A stretch of 64,000 nt of DNA, taken from positions 1,413,001 through 1,477,000 of the forward strand of contig NC_012965.1 of assembly GCF_000027005.1 (NCBI RefSeq). Direction: 5' to 3'. This DNA is from Komagataella phaffii GS115 (lineage: Eukaryota > Ascomycota > Pichiomycetes > Pichiales > Pichiaceae). The position numbers were made by a program, and so were the translations under genes. Positions 1 to 10,034 of this stretch are shown piece by piece. Under the pieces are notes generated by a model that did no database searches, was not told the DNA's origin, and saw nothing but the letters and a program-made list of their open reading frames with translations. Position 1 is the first letter of the stretch; every line of letters starts with the position of its first letter.

Positions 1-175
1 CGATAGGGAACCCACTAGCAGTCTTTGAGATGGTGATGGCTGAAGAAGGAGCACCCCATGGAGTAGTTATGTGCAGTTTTGCGACCGGGTGGAGACAGTC
101 AAGTTTGTACAGTCCGGTACCTCCAATAATGGCGAGAAGGACCGGCTCATTGAATTCTTGTGCTAGATCAGACAT
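1..175 (-). CDS. MEU1: S-methyl-5'-thioadenosine phosphorylase, N-terminal 58 residues (cut by window edge)
   Basis: The reverse strand reads from an ATG at 175 to the window edge without a stop. The first residues are MSDLAQEF, followed by a hydrophobic strand leading into IIGGTGLY. That glycine-rich phosphate-binding start and the later TPWG segment are typical of methylthioadenosine phosphorylase (PNP/MTAP class 2). The family splits methylthioadenosine into adenine and methylthioribose-1-phosphate in the methionine salvage pathway. Only the N-terminus is present, so catalytic residues further in cannot be checked. The family call comes from motif memory, and PNP paralogues share part of the motif. 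Confidence 0.8.
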   Translation of the reverse strand, partial: MSDLAQEFNEPVLLAIIGGTGLYKLDCLHPVAKLHITTPWGAPSSAITISKTASGFPI

Positions 176-342
176 CCTTGGCCTTCTTCGCTTTAGTATG
201 GAAGCAGTTCTGTTGATGGTGAATCAAACGTCGGTGAGAAAATAATTCGAGGGATCCTTATTAATGTCAACGGTCAACTCTTGGAATAGGCACGTTTTTT
301 GTAACCATCAATTAACCATCAAGTATATAAAGCCACTATTTC

Positions 343-3300
343 TTACAAGAATGGTTCTATCGCCATTGATCTAGAATTATCTGATACGAGCGGTTCTGTG
401 ATTCTGGCTGCCGCGTATCGTTTCTTTAGTGTCTGCACTCGCGTTCTTCTAATCCTTTCTGTAGCAGGCACCAAGTCCTCTGGTGATCCATTGAGCGATG
501 GTGTCCTGGTGGGTGAAATTCTTGGCGTTGGAGATATGCGGCGGACTCTCCCTGGAGTGGTGAATGAAGGCTGATGTCCACGACGTGTGGGTGTTGTAGG
601 ACTTCCAGGTGCTAGTTGAGGAACATCAAAGACATCAAGCCGTTGAATACCTCTTGCAAGCGTATCGAGATGCTTTCTGCGATTTGCTAAGGGTGACATT
701 GTTCCTTCCAAGCTCGTACTCATTTCTGCATCCTCTTGGTTGACATTGTTCGATAGTTTTTCAGGTGAACTCCTTCGACTCTTCTTGGCCTTAAGCACTT
801 TGTACGAGTCTTGCCACACCAACCATAACGTTGCCAACCGGTTATGGTTCCATCGCTTTTCGAATTGTATAGCTTTTTGAAATTCTCCATTCCACTTGAG
901 TCCTTTCATTCTCCAGTCTCGAAGTAACTCTTGAGATACCCTGGTGAAATTCTCATCTATTTTCTCCCTGCACATTAGTTCCATCCTATCTATCTCGCTC
1001 AACGAGTTGATCCAGATATCAAGCCCCAACGTTTTCAGTTTCTTTTCTCTTAAAGTAATGGCCTTTGTCAGCAGTTCAGCTTTTTCATTGCTTTTGTTAA
1101 TCCAAATATTCAGATAACATTTATATAGTTTTTGATTCACAAGCGAGTCATGCATGCCGTCCAGCATTTTTGATTTGGATATGATGTGTTTACTAAGGGC
1201 AATCCAAAACTGAAAGATCTGTCTTTCTAAAGTCTGTGTTTCCCTAAAATGAACCTTTCTATGAAACCGTATTGCAGCTTCTCTATTCGTTACTACTCTA
1301 TCTCTTTTCAAAATCCAGTGGAAAAGCAGTTTTCTCGTTGTTACGGCTTCATAGTGGAATCTTGAAAAATCTGCACGTTCTTGATTGATAATCAATTGCG
1401 CTTTCCATCTTGAGAATATTCCTTTCATAGTCAACCTATCCTGCTTATGAATAATAGATCGGCCTTTTGCTTCTAAATGAATTACCTTGAAAGTTCTTCC
1501 AACTAGTTTCCGACCGGATTCAAATTCAAACTTCTTAGCTACCATAGACAATTTCCACTGGCTAAATGCCCGAGCTACTACCTTGCCACGGTGGAAACCG
1601 TTTGCCTTCCTTATGTCATTGCAGGCCTCCGCCCATTTGTTGAATGTATATTTCCGAAGATTAAGTTCCTGCATTAACCCAATTTTCTCTGCAAGTGAAT
1701 GTAGATGAGTTATGCGTTTCCAACGACTAAAGAAGCGTGAATAAACAAAGAGCTTTCCCTTTTCGTTTAGTTTTTGAGAATTCACGTGTATTATTTGTGT
1801 AACCCAGGGATAGAAGAACTTACTGATCAAAGTTCTTGATTGTAATTTATCGCTAAGTAGTTGCAAGCTTCTGACTTTAATGCTCTTTCCAGTCCACGAG
1901 GCCAAACATTCTCTCAATAGCCTCTTGTTTTTAGCATTTGAGAGTTGAGAGGTCATTAGGGAGCTGTTTAGTAGCCAAATGTCAAATATTGGGCCTGTTG
2001 TGTGTAAATTTAATTTGGGGATGAGGGAATCCATGCTGGAAACGTTGGCCTTTTTAAGTACCCATTTCTGAAAATACTTCCTTTTAAATAGAAGATGACT
2101 AGATGCATTCAAGGCTTGATGAACTGCATATCTATTAGACCAGACCCTAAAATAAAGGAATCTAGTCAAGGAATGATGAACTTCAATTGCCTTTTTGCTT
2201 TGATTCCGTCGCTCTCTAAAAGCGTTCGACCATTTTTTCAGGTACGCCTTTTGAGTGTAGTTTCTCCAAATGACCATCAGTTCATCGTCAATTTGTTTGT
2301 TCTCGTGTACAGTAAACCAGTGGGTCAAAGTCTTGTGCAATAATTTCCTTCTTGATTTGACATTGAAGATCGCAAGAGCAAAGTCTTCCGTAGGTTGTTC
2401 AAACAACTCAATACAGAGTATCTTCAGGTTATCAATCTGTCTGAGTCGACAATACTTTTCCACTTTTTGGAAGATTTTATCACGATAGATATCCTGAGGA
2501 CCAGCCTCATTTACTATTATCTCAGCATACTCTCTGAATATGTCATGAAAAAATCTCAAGTTCAAATACTTTGCAGTTAGAAACTCATCAGTGAAATAAA
2601 CCGAGACAACATCTTTCAGTAGGCCAAATGTTTCTACGAGACCAAAATGCTCAGTGAGTTCTTGAACTTTTTCATTGTTCTTAGAGTCGGTAAATGTGGG
2701 GAAAATTGGGTTAGTAGCAAAAAAAGTGCTCACAGTATCAGAGGCGGGTGCTAAATCGTTCACTAGTAGAACAGCCTGTTCATTGAAGTATTCCAACATT
2801 TTCAAATCAATAATTCCAATTACATGCTTCATATCGAGAAACGTTTGAACTAGAGCTGTTGATAGTTCGAAGAGCTGCCCTTCGGATAGATCACTTTGAG
2901 CAATAATGCTAGTCAAAAAGTTCGTATAAAGGTAATGAAAATCATCATCGTTAACATGTAGGTTCAATGGTCGTAGCACTTCGTTTGTTTCTCCGTTATC
3001 TACCATGACAGCTATCTGTTGATGATATTTGTATTCATACAGTAGAAACCTGTGAGTCAATTTGATCAGCCTTGGAGTGAGGGAAACGGTAGAATAATTA
3101 GCATAAGTATCAATAAGCAGGTTTACCTTGGATTTGATATCATCCTGCACCGGCTCATTGGAGTTTGAGGTGCCCATACTCCCCACCGATTTCAGCTCTT
3201 GCTGGAGAGAATCCATTTGTTGAGAGAATGGATCACCACTCAAAAAAAGATGTGGGTCATTGGCTTCTTTAATAACATTTGATATGCTAGGACGCAGGAC

Positions 3301-3522
3301 ATTATCATCATTTCTTACGATATGGAAACCGGATTCACCGTATATGCTACTAGATATCGACAGTATTTCAGCTTGAATATGTTCACCAATCAACTCTTGT
3401 AGCCGGAAAATTCTTTGAAAACTTCGGACTATATGACTCAAATGGGTAACCGACACATCACGGTCAACACACAACTGAAACAGAAGGTTTACCAACTGCT
3501 CGATATCATACTTGAGACTCAT
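343..3522 (-). CDS. SFI1: Sfi1-type centrin-binding spindle pole body protein
   Basis: This 1059-residue protein has a mostly helical N-terminal third, then from about residue 400 to 900 a long series of irregular repeats with a conserved tryptophan in contexts such as FxxW, LxxW and HWxL. That is the pattern of Sfi1 centrin (Cdc31)-binding repeats. The C-terminal 130 residues are low-complexity and rich in Ser/Thr-Pro (PGSPTTPTRR, RISPTPRISPT), resembling the CDK-regulated Sfi1 tail. Sfi1 filaments with Cdc31 form the half-bridge and license spindle pole duplication. Length is close to S. cerevisiae Sfi1 (about 950). The start is the ATG at 3522. The repeats are clear, but overall sequence conservation in this family is low. 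Confidence 0.85.
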   Translation of the reverse strand: MSLKYDIEQLVNLLFQLCVDRDVSVTHLSHIVRSFQRIFRLQELIGEHIQAEILSISSSIYGESGFHIVRNDDNVLRPSISNVIKEANDPHLFLSGDPFSQQMDSLQQELKSVGSMGTSNSNEPVQDDIKSKVNLLIDTYANYSTVSLTPRLIKLTHRFLLYEYKYHQQIAVMVDNGETNEVLRPLNLHVNDDDFHYLYTNFLTSIIAQSDLSEGQLFELSTALVQTFLDMKHVIGIIDLKMLEYFNEQAVLLVNDLAPASDTVSTFFATNPIFPTFTDSKNNEKVQELTEHFGLVETFGLLKDVVSVYFTDEFLTAKYLNLRFFHDIFREYAEIIVNEAGPQDIYRDKIFQKVEKYCRLRQIDNLKILCIELFEQPTEDFALAIFNVKSRRKLLHKTLTHWFTVHENKQIDDELMVIWRNYTQKAYLKKWSNAFRERRNQSKKAIEVHHSLTRFLYFRVWSNRYAVHQALNASSHLLFKRKYFQKWVLKKANVSSMDSLIPKLNLHTTGPIFDIWLLNSSLMTSQLSNAKNKRLLRECLASWTGKSIKVRSLQLLSDKLQSRTLISKFFYPWVTQIIHVNSQKLNEKGKLFVYSRFFSRWKRITHLHSLAEKIGLMQELNLRKYTFNKWAEACNDIRKANGFHRGKVVARAFSQWKLSMVAKKFEFESGRKLVGRTFKVIHLEAKGRSIIHKQDRLTMKGIFSRWKAQLIINQERADFSRFHYEAVTTRKLLFHWILKRDRVVTNREAAIRFHRKVHFRETQTLERQIFQFWIALSKHIISKSKMLDGMHDSLVNQKLYKCYLNIWINKSNEKAELLTKAITLREKKLKTLGLDIWINSLSEIDRMELMCREKIDENFTRVSQELLRDWRMKGLKWNGEFQKAIQFEKRWNHNRLATLWLVWQDSYKVLKAKKSRRSSPEKLSNNVNQEDAEMSTSLEGTMSPLANRRKHLDTLARGIQRLDVFDVPQLAPGSPTTPTRRGHQPSFTTPGRVRRISPTPRISPTRTPSLNGSPEDLVPATERIRRTRVQTLKKRYAAARITEPLVSDNSRSMAIEPFL

Positions 3523-3882
3523 TCCATATTAAAATAGAGGAGCTGTCTTGCGTGCATCAACTGTTAGGCGCTTCAAACTAACATACTGAGCTCGCGCGTT
3601 CAGAAACACGTCGATAAATATCACTCTCATTACATAAGCAAATTGGATGGTCAGATCTCATGTACCCTTTCAAGAGAAGGGCTACAGCACACCGGTAGGG
3701 TACGAAGTGGCCAAAGGTCAACTAAATTTGAACTGATTCGACAAAGCACCACGAAACTCTCGTTTTCTTTCCATCAATTCCCTTTCTTACCTTCCTCCAA
3801 TCTATGGTAGTGCCCTAACCAATACGCTCCCATCAAATACGTGGAAGTTAGATTTCATCTATCATTCATACTCGGACAGACA
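3523..3882. other. Divergent SFI1/OST1 intergenic region
   Basis: These 360 bp separate two divergently transcribed genes and must hold both promoters. I see no ORF, tRNA or repeat. Pyrimidine-rich stretches lie just upstream of the OST1 start. Confidence 0.5.
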
Positions 3883-5274
3883 ATGAAATTCATCTCAATT
3901 CTGTTCCTTTTGATAGGCAGTGTATTTGGTGAAATCATCAACACCTGGGAAAATATTGATTATGCCAAAGTTGTCGATTTGTCGAAATCATTCGTCAAGG
4001 AAAGGCATATAATCAAGGCTATAAACACAGGAAGTGAGCCCGCTTCAACATACTACTTTGCCATTCCAAAGAACGTTTCTGAGTCCATTGCCTTTTCTTT
4101 TGCTTCCACCATTGATGCGTCAAAGAACGAGGTACCTATGGATTCACATATCGATGAAATTGAAGGTGGAGTTTATTCGGTGATCCAGCTTCCATTTCCC
4201 ATTGCCCCTAAATCGAAAGTGAGCTTTGCTGTGTCATTGGTTATTACGAATCAACTGGAGCCATTTCCTAGAAAGCAGGCGCTTGGTGATATTCAAAATC
4301 TAGTGCTAACAACCAACAAGGCGCCCTATTCCGCTTATCCAACAAAAAGCTACAAGATTAGATTCCAAGGACCTTCTTCAGCCAAAGAGGTGAAGACAAT
4401 CGGTGCAACTGACCCATTCGGCTGGGAGTTGAAATCGCTTGAGGGCGGATTCTCGTACGATGTTACAGAGGAATCTTTTGCTCCATATACTGAAAGCCCC
4501 GTCTCTTTGGTCTACGAAAGAAACTTGCCCTTGCCTTACGTGAAGGACCTTCGCAGAGATTTGTGGCTTTCTCCAAGATTAAACACTTTGCAAGTGGAAG
4601 AGCATTACGATTACTCCAACAAAGCTGCAGAGTTAATTTCTGGATTTTCACGAGCTGACTGGATGAATAAAAGAATGTCTACGAAATCAAGCCCAGCCAT
4701 CACTGCTATCCACTTCCCACTATACAAAGGTGTCGAAATAAAGGACATTTATTTCACAGATCTGGTTGGAAACGTGTCAACTTCATTGGTTATGGAAAAC
4801 AACTTAATCGTCAAACCACGTTTCCCAATTTTTGGTAATTGGAACTACAACTTCACCGTTGGCTGGACCCACAAGCTTAGTGATTTCCTACGAGAAGATG
4901 CTGAGGATAAGGATGAATATCTACTCGAAGTTCCTCTAATTGGAGGTTCTACTGACGTTGTTTATGAAAAAGTCGAGCTGTCGTTTTACTTGCCTGAAGG
5001 AGCTGAATTTATTTCCGTGCAGTCCCCTCTCGCAAATACCGATTATTCGATTTCAGAAGTCTATTCTTATCTAGACATTTTTGGATCCCACACCAAGGTG
5101 ACATTACAGTTTGAGAATTTGGTCGTTGATCTTAGAAACGTTAAGGTTGGACTCAAATACAGATACACTCTTGCCGCCTATTTGAGGAAACCAATTTACA
5201 TTGGATTGAGTATTTTGGTTGCTTTGCTGAGCTATCTGGGGATCACCAAGATTGATCTCTCCCTGTCCAAATAA
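3883..5274 (+). CDS. OST1: Oligosaccharyltransferase alpha subunit (ribophorin I family)
   Basis: A 463-residue type I membrane protein. The start is set at the ATG at 3883, because the longer open frame begins at GTG and the ATG is followed directly by a typical signal peptide (MKFISILFLLIGSVFG). The body matches ribophorin I/Ost1, with segments such as SFVKERHIIKAIN near the N-terminus and YERNLPLPYVKDLRRDLW in the middle. One hydrophobic helix lies near the C-terminus (about residues 440-457) with a short cytosolic tail. Ost1 is a subunit of the ER oligosaccharyltransferase that transfers glycan to Asn-X-Ser/Thr. S. cerevisiae Ost1 is about 476 residues, so this looks complete. Confidence 0.93.
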   Translation: MKFISILFLLIGSVFGEIINTWENIDYAKVVDLSKSFVKERHIIKAINTGSEPASTYYFAIPKNVSESIAFSFASTIDASKNEVPMDSHIDEIEGGVYSVIQLPFPIAPKSKVSFAVSLVITNQLEPFPRKQALGDIQNLVLTTNKAPYSAYPTKSYKIRFQGPSSAKEVKTIGATDPFGWELKSLEGGFSYDVTEESFAPYTESPVSLVYERNLPLPYVKDLRRDLWLSPRLNTLQVEEHYDYSNKAAELISGFSRADWMNKRMSTKSSPAITAIHFPLYKGVEIKDIYFTDLVGNVSTSLVMENNLIVKPRFPIFGNWNYNFTVGWTHKLSDFLREDAEDKDEYLLEVPLIGGSTDVVYEKVELSFYLPEGAEFISVQSPLANTDYSISEVYSYLDIFGSHTKVTLQFENLVVDLRNVKVGLKYRYTLAAYLRKPIYIGLSILVALLSYLGITKIDLSLSK

Positions 5275-5393
5275 ACCCATCTAGATCGCTTTACGTAATA
5301 CATATACATCAACACATATATTTCTCGAATCAAAATTTCGACTCGTCTAAGAGCCAGTTTAGTAGAATAACATTTCTGGTGAATAGAATAACT

Positions 5394-6931
5394 ATGTCGC
5401 TACCTGGTCTGGATCAGGAAGCTAGCGTAAGTATACTTCTTGCGATCCGCCTTTTCGTTCTTTTTTTGACTATTTATACTAATTTTTCATCAAGTCAGTA
5501 GCTGTTGTTCAGGAACAATCGAACACAATTACTCTAAAACCTAACTCGGAATGGAGATACGAAGTTTCCAACGATGAAACAATCAAGGTCAAACTGATCG
5601 ACGGATTTGCTGAAATATTTGGTACTGAAATTTCCCAGAATATTGAGTATACGTTTCGTGGACCTTTGAAATCATGTATTTTCACGTATAGAGGCTGTAA
5701 GTTACAATTCTCCGGAGATCCATCATCTGAATACGTTAGTGAAGAAACCACAATGCCAATCTATTTCAATCTGCATACATTGTTAGAGGAACAGAGGAAA
5801 TACGTGACTGCGCAAAACCTGAGCAGAAAACCTAATGATAGACTCAAAGGTCCAAGGGTGCTCATTATTGGAAGCAAAGACTGTGGAAGAACTAGCCTGG
5901 CAAGGATCTTAGTATCTTATGCTCAGAAAATGGATAGACAGCCTTTATTGGTTTCTCTGAACCCACAAGAGAGTGCGTTTACACCTCCAGGCGTTTTAAC
6001 GGGCACCCCTATTAGTGAAATGTTGAATGTTGAGAATATCAACCTGGGCGAAACAATCACAACAGGTGCCAGCTTCTACCACCAAAAACAGCCGATCGTT
6101 AAGTATTATGGATCGGAATCCTTGGAAAAGAATGAGCCCCTTTACAAATATGAAGTCTCTCGATTGGGTGTCAGCTGTCTTAGTAGGTTAGAGGAAGATC
6201 CAATAGTTGGAAATAGTGGACTTGTGGTGGATACACCGCCATTAAGCATCAAAAACCTCAACATTATAGAAAACATTATCAGCGATTTCGAAATCAATGT
6301 TCTTGTCGTCATTGGTAACGAAAGATTGTCTATCGATCTAAAGAAAAAGTTGACCAAGCTTAATAATCCACCTTCAGATCCTTCCAAAAAATTGAACTTG
6401 GTAAAGGTGGCAAAGTCTGGTGGTTGTGTTGAAAAGGATGATTCATTCATCCGCAGCAGACAACAGAGAGTGATTAAAGAATATTTTTACGGATTTGACA
6501 AGATTGTGTTATCTCCGTACACGATTACTGTCGCCTATAATGAAGTGATTCTATTCCAATCTACTAATACGAACGAGTTTGACCAGTCGTTAATCCCTTC
6601 AGCAGACTCGTTCATTCCCGATTCCAGTAATGCTGACCGTAAGGGTCGTTCTACGATGAATTTCTTCTCGAGATTTGAACCTTCTGAGAGTTCTCTACAA
6701 CATTGTATACTAACAATGGTAAATCCTTCTCAGCTGGATTTACAAAAATATTTGTACACCAAGGACGATAGTGGATTAATGGAAGATGTAGCTAATAGCT
6801 CCGTTCTGGGATTTGCCTACGTAATCGGTGCCGATGACTCCAAGGAGAGGTTGAGAATACTAATTCCTCAGCCTTCAAAACAGCTTCCATCCAAAGTACT
6901 GATCTTGACAGACTACAGGTACAATGAATAG
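5394..6931 (+). CDS. CLP1: Clp1, mRNA cleavage and polyadenylation factor IA subunit (two exons)
   Basis: Exon 1 is 5394-5426 (MSLPGLDQEAS), then a GTAAGT donor, a TACTAAT branch site and exon 2 from 5495 to the stop at 6931, giving 489 residues. The alternative acceptor at 5512 is also in frame and would remove six residues (SVAVVQ). I prefer the first AG because its branch distance (12 nt) matches the other introns here. The N-terminal beta domain, P-loop domain and C-terminal domain are present. Clp1 belongs to the polynucleotide-kinase-like family, and in yeast CF IA it binds ATP and contacts Pcf11. The P-loop reads GSKDCGRTS, so the Walker A lysine is arginine here. The gene runs in the same direction as OST1, 119 bp downstream. 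Confidence 0.9.
5427..5494 (+). other. CLP1 intron
   Basis: GTAAGT donor, branch TACTAAT at 5477-5483, acceptor CAAG at 5494 (68 nt). A second in-frame acceptor (TTCAG) ends at 5512. Splicing is required because the second frame has no ATG at a plausible Clp1 N-terminus. Confidence 0.75.
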
Positions 6932-6973
6932 ACAGGTATATACACATTAAAACAAGCAAAATAGACTTGCATC

Positions 6974-7531
6974 TTATTTCGGAGGCAGGTCCGTTAATTC
7001 TGTGGAAATGCCCAGTTCAGGGTCCCTTTCTCCTGACGTAGCCCCAGGCTCGATTAAACCTTCAAAAAAGGTGTCCCTCAACTCTTGCCAACGGGTAGAC
7101 CAAGTGCCCAGACTTACTAAAATTGTTGAGCTTAAGAGTTGCAAGAACCACCATAAGACAGAAGCGGGAATTCTTCCGGAATAGAGCCAACACACCAAAA
7201 AGTTGATCAGATGTATTGTTATGGCAAAGTCCCACGCCAGTTTACTTCTTCCCACGATCCACATCATGAAAACAACACAAAGGAGTGAATCGAATAGCCA
7301 GAGAAAAAATAGCGTCCAGCCCAGCGTGTTTCCAGACGTGACCAGTTCCCATGAAAAGATCCATTGTAAAGAGAATTGAAATCCTGCCAACGAAGCGGTG
7401 AAGTAGAACAATATAAAAGCAATCACGTAATAAACCAATTGTAGTATTACTATCTGTGAGAAGATTCTGGACGGCGAAAACTTCCCCTCAGATAGAGATT
7501 CATACTTGAATCCCTTGAGGACTTCTAACAT
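6974..7531 (-). CDS. SYS1: Sys1 Golgi membrane protein
   Basis: A 185-residue protein with four hydrophobic segments. Its most diagnostic stretch is VGRSKLAWDFAITIHLIN, followed by the C-terminal GTWSTRWQELRDTFFEGL, both hallmarks of Sys1. Sys1 is an integral Golgi protein that recruits the N-acetylated Arl-family GTPase Arl3/ARFRP1, acting in trans-Golgi to endosome traffic. The ATG at 7531 is the first in frame and precedes the conserved core by a normal distance. Transcription converges with CLP1, whose stop codon lies only 42 bp away. Confidence 0.93.
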   Translation of the reverse strand: MLEVLKGFKYESLSEGKFSPSRIFSQIVILQLVYYVIAFILFYFTASLAGFQFSLQWIFSWELVTSGNTLGWTLFFLWLFDSLLCVVFMMWIVGRSKLAWDFAITIHLINFLVCWLYSGRIPASVLWWFLQLLSSTILVSLGTWSTRWQELRDTFFEGLIEPGATSGERDPELGISTELTDLPPK

Positions 7532-7699
7532 TGGATTTGTAATGGGGTTGATGCTGGATGGAGATAAGGAAGCTTCTGGGGAGATTTAAAGGGTATCACG
7601 AATTCGCTAACTACTAGGGAATAAGTCGTCACTAAGAGATCAAATTAAGGTAAGAGTGCCAAATAGGAGTATAGTTACGGAATATCTATGTATGGAAAC

Positions 7700-8584
7700 C
7701 TACTCAGCTGATACCTTACTTGACTCACTGATGTCTGGATATATGTCGTAGCGACGCTGTGTTGTAACAGGTATACCAGCTCTGGCTGACTCCAGTAAGC
7801 TTGGATCAAGATCAGCATACACAATCTCTTCTCCTTCACCAGCTTCGGCAATTATATTTCCACTGGGGTCAACTACCAATGAATGTCCATAAGCATGGTA
7901 AGAAAAATCCAAATCTCTGGCAGGGGAACACAGAATAACGAAGACCTGGTTATCAACAGCTCTCGAACGTGCTAACAATTCCCAGTGGAGAGGACCAGTG
8001 ACAGTATTGAAAGCACCTGGATAAATCATGATTCCAGCATTGTGTTTTCTGGCTGCCAGAATTGCTAATTCAGGGAACCTCACGTCGTAGCAGATCCCTA
8101 TACCCACCTTTCCGAATTCCCCAGAGTCGAACACAGTAGCCTTATTCCCCGCAGACAGGGAGACGGATTCCTTGAAAGTGATACCTCCTGGAATATCAAT
8201 GTCAAACAGATGTACTTTGCGATGTTTGGCAATAATCTCACCTTTTCTGTCAAATGTTAATGAAGTATTGTAGATCTTGTCATCTTCACCCTTCTCTGGG
8301 AATGAACCACCTACGATGAAAATTCCGTGATCAGCTGCTTGTTTACTCAGAAACTTGGTAGTCTCTCCATTGGGAATCTGTTCAGCATAATTGGCAAATT
8401 CCTTAACACTGTAGGGGGAATTAAAACACTCTGGAAGAACCACTAAATCTACATTGGAACGAGTGGATATGGCCTTTTGAATTTGATTGGCTACAGCTCT
8501 CAAGTTTTGCTCCTTATTGGCAGTTGTCTTCAATTGGATCAAAGCCACCGAAAGCTTCTTCTTGAGAGGATTTATAATGGACAT
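7700..8584 (-). CDS. NIT3: Nitrilase-superfamily omega-amidase
   Basis: A 294-residue carbon-nitrogen hydrolase. The Glu-Lys-Cys catalytic triad is visible as E52 (LPECFNS), K123 (RKVHLFD) and C165 (GICYDVRFPE). The arrangement DIDIPGG after HLFD and the SPARD and YHAYGHS segments fit the Nit2/Nit3 branch. These enzymes hydrolyse alpha-ketoglutaramate and alpha-ketosuccinamate, the toxic products of glutamine and asparagine transamination. No targeting peptide is obvious. The start ATG at 8584 is close to the usual Nit3 N-terminus. NIT2-like paralogues are the main alternative. Confidence 0.88.
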   Translation of the reverse strand: MSIINPLKKKLSVALIQLKTTANKEQNLRAVANQIQKAISTRSNVDLVVLPECFNSPYSVKEFANYAEQIPNGETTKFLSKQAADHGIFIVGGSFPEKGEDDKIYNTSLTFDRKGEIIAKHRKVHLFDIDIPGGITFKESVSLSAGNKATVFDSGEFGKVGIGICYDVRFPELAILAARKHNAGIMIYPGAFNTVTGPLHWELLARSRAVDNQVFVILCSPARDLDFSYHAYGHSLVVDPSGNIIAEAGEGEEIVYADLDPSLLESARAGIPVTTQRRYDIYPDISESSKVSAE

Positions 8585-8702
8585 GGGCCGTGAGATGTGG
8601 TAGTTGGCAATGTAAGGAGGAAGAGACGAGCTAACTGAGGAGAAGGGGCGATAAGCCGTTCCCGATTTCGAGACGCTGTACTATTACCTATTTACTACAG
8701 AA

Positions 8703-9662
8703 CTAGGCAAATATAGGGATCTTGTCCCAGTCCCATGGATCGTTGAATCTCAAGCCGAGGTCAAGCGACGAAATGGTTTCTAAATCTTCCTTCGTAAGAT
8801 CAAAGGAATTGATATGCAGGTTACTGCTCAAACGCTCTGGTTTACTGGACTTGGGAATGATAGCCAGACCTCTTTGAGTTGCCCATCTCAACAACACTTC
8901 ACCAGCAGATCTGTTATGAGCTTGGGCGATCTTCTTGATGACATCGTGCTCAAACAAAGATACAGCCGTCAAGGCCTTGTTGACCTTCAGTTCCAAAAAC
9001 GACTGGGGTCCAAATGACGAGTAAGCCACAACAACAATGTCTTCAGATTGAGCGTACTCAATCAGTTTCTGTTGCACTAGATAAGGATGATGTTCAATCT
9101 GCAATGCGACAGGCTTGATACGAGCACCTCTTAAAAGATCCTGCAACAAGGCACCATTGAAATTCGAAACACCCAGGGATTTGATCCTGCCAGCATCCAC
9201 CAACCTCTCTAGCGCACGGTAAGTGTCGAGCAGTGGCACATCTTCATAATGGAAATTGTTCCCATCACCACAGTAAAATGCAGGAGGATACTTCTCCTCT
9301 AATGGTACGAACTTGAAAGCAATTGGGAAATGGATGTAGAATAGATCCAGATAATCTAAACCCAAATCGGAAAGAGTTCTGTCAAGAGCTTTTCCGACGT
9401 TGTCAGGGTGATGGTAGTTGTTCCACAATTTGGATACGATGAAAAGATCTTCTCTTTTGACCAGTCCTTCATCAATTGCCCTTCGGACACCCTGTCCTAC
9501 TTCCTTTTCATTACCATAATCTTCCGCACCATCAAAAAGACGGTAGCCTTGCTTAATGGCATTGTATACAGTCTCAGCTGTCAACTCGTTGGGAATCTTC
9601 CAGACACCCAGTCCTACTTGGGGAAGTTTGAGACCATTGTTCAATTTTAATAGAGTAGCCAT
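8703..9662 (-). CDS. XYL1: NAD(P)H-dependent xylose/aldose reductase (AKR2-type)
   Basis: A 319-residue aldo-keto reductase barrel. The catalytic tetrad is D44, Y49, K78 and H111 (in [15 protein letters not shown] and YIHFP). The cofactor loop [13 protein letters not shown] occupies the position that binds the 2'-phosphate of NADPH in xylose reductases. The insertion [16 protein letters not shown] and the C-terminal DPWDWD are typical of yeast xylose reductases. It would reduce D-xylose to xylitol and other aldoses in the cytosol. The promoter holds a near-perfect inverted repeat and an AT-rich TATA-like element. The symbol is by family resemblance. Confidence 0.88.
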   Translation of the reverse strand: MATLLKLNNGLKLPQVGLGVWKIPNELTAETVYNAIKQGYRLFDGAEDYGNEKEVGQGVRRAIDEGLVKREDLFIVSKLWNNYHHPDNVGKALDRTLSDLGLDYLDLFYIHFPIAFKFVPLEEKYPPAFYCGDGNNFHYEDVPLLDTYRALERLVDAGRIKSLGVSNFNGALLQDLLRGARIKPVALQIEHHPYLVQQKLIEYAQSEDIVVVAYSSFGPQSFLELKVNKALTAVSLFEHDVIKKIAQAHNRSAGEVLLRWATQRGLAIIPKSSKPERLSSNLHINSFDLTKEDLETISSLDLGLRFNDPWDWDKIPIFA

Positions 9663-9720
9663 GCCGATAAGTTAATTGTTGGGAGAATAATCTGAATTCG
9701 GGAGGCAACTTAGGAGATTC

Positions 9721-9730
9721 TTATATATTA
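9721..9730 (-). promoter_or_regulatory. TATA-like element of the xylose reductase gene
   Basis: TAATATATAA lies 59-68 bp upstream of the XYL1 start codon, a normal position for a yeast TATA box. Confidence 0.5.
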
Positions 9731-9748
9731 GCGCATGATACTTGCTTT

Positions 9749-9775
9749 AACCGCGATTGATTACGAAATGCGGTT
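9749..9775. promoter_or_regulatory. Inverted repeat AACCGC-N15-GCGGTT upstream of XYL1
   Basis: Perfect 6-bp arms (9749-9754 and 9770-9775) flank a 15-bp spacer about 90-110 bp upstream of the XYL1 ATG. CGG half-sites in inverted orientation with fixed spacing are what dimeric Zn2Cys6 activators bind. The binding protein is unknown. Confidence 0.4.
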
Positions 9776-10034
9776 ATACTATGGTGAAACTATATCTTTG
9801 AAGTTTGGGAGGCTAAACGGACAAACATGCTGAGAGAAGTCAAAATAAAATAGCTTCACAAGAATGGTTGGGACGCACTGTGATAGCTATCAAGTTACTC
9901 TGCCTAGACGGCCAGAGATGTTACGATTTTTCACCGAAAATCAAGATGTTCAGCGTATCCACAGTTGGATCTCCGTATGGATGAATGCCTGTCAATTTTG
10001 ACCTATTTACAAGAGATATTCACGCATCTGAGAG

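Larger units (their letters stand above)
9663..10034. other. XYL1 promoter and COX17 3' region
   Basis: These 372 bp hold the XYL1 promoter elements listed separately and the 3' end of COX17. No further gene was seen. Confidence 0.5.

Noticed and set aside
3841..3882. GTG-initiated N-terminal extension of OST1
   Set aside because: The ATG at 3883 is followed immediately by a signal peptide, so the extension would bury it.
5495..5512. CLP1 acceptor at 5512 as the main splice site
   Set aside because: Kept as an alternative only. The AG at 5494 fits the 7-12 nt branch distance seen in the other introns.
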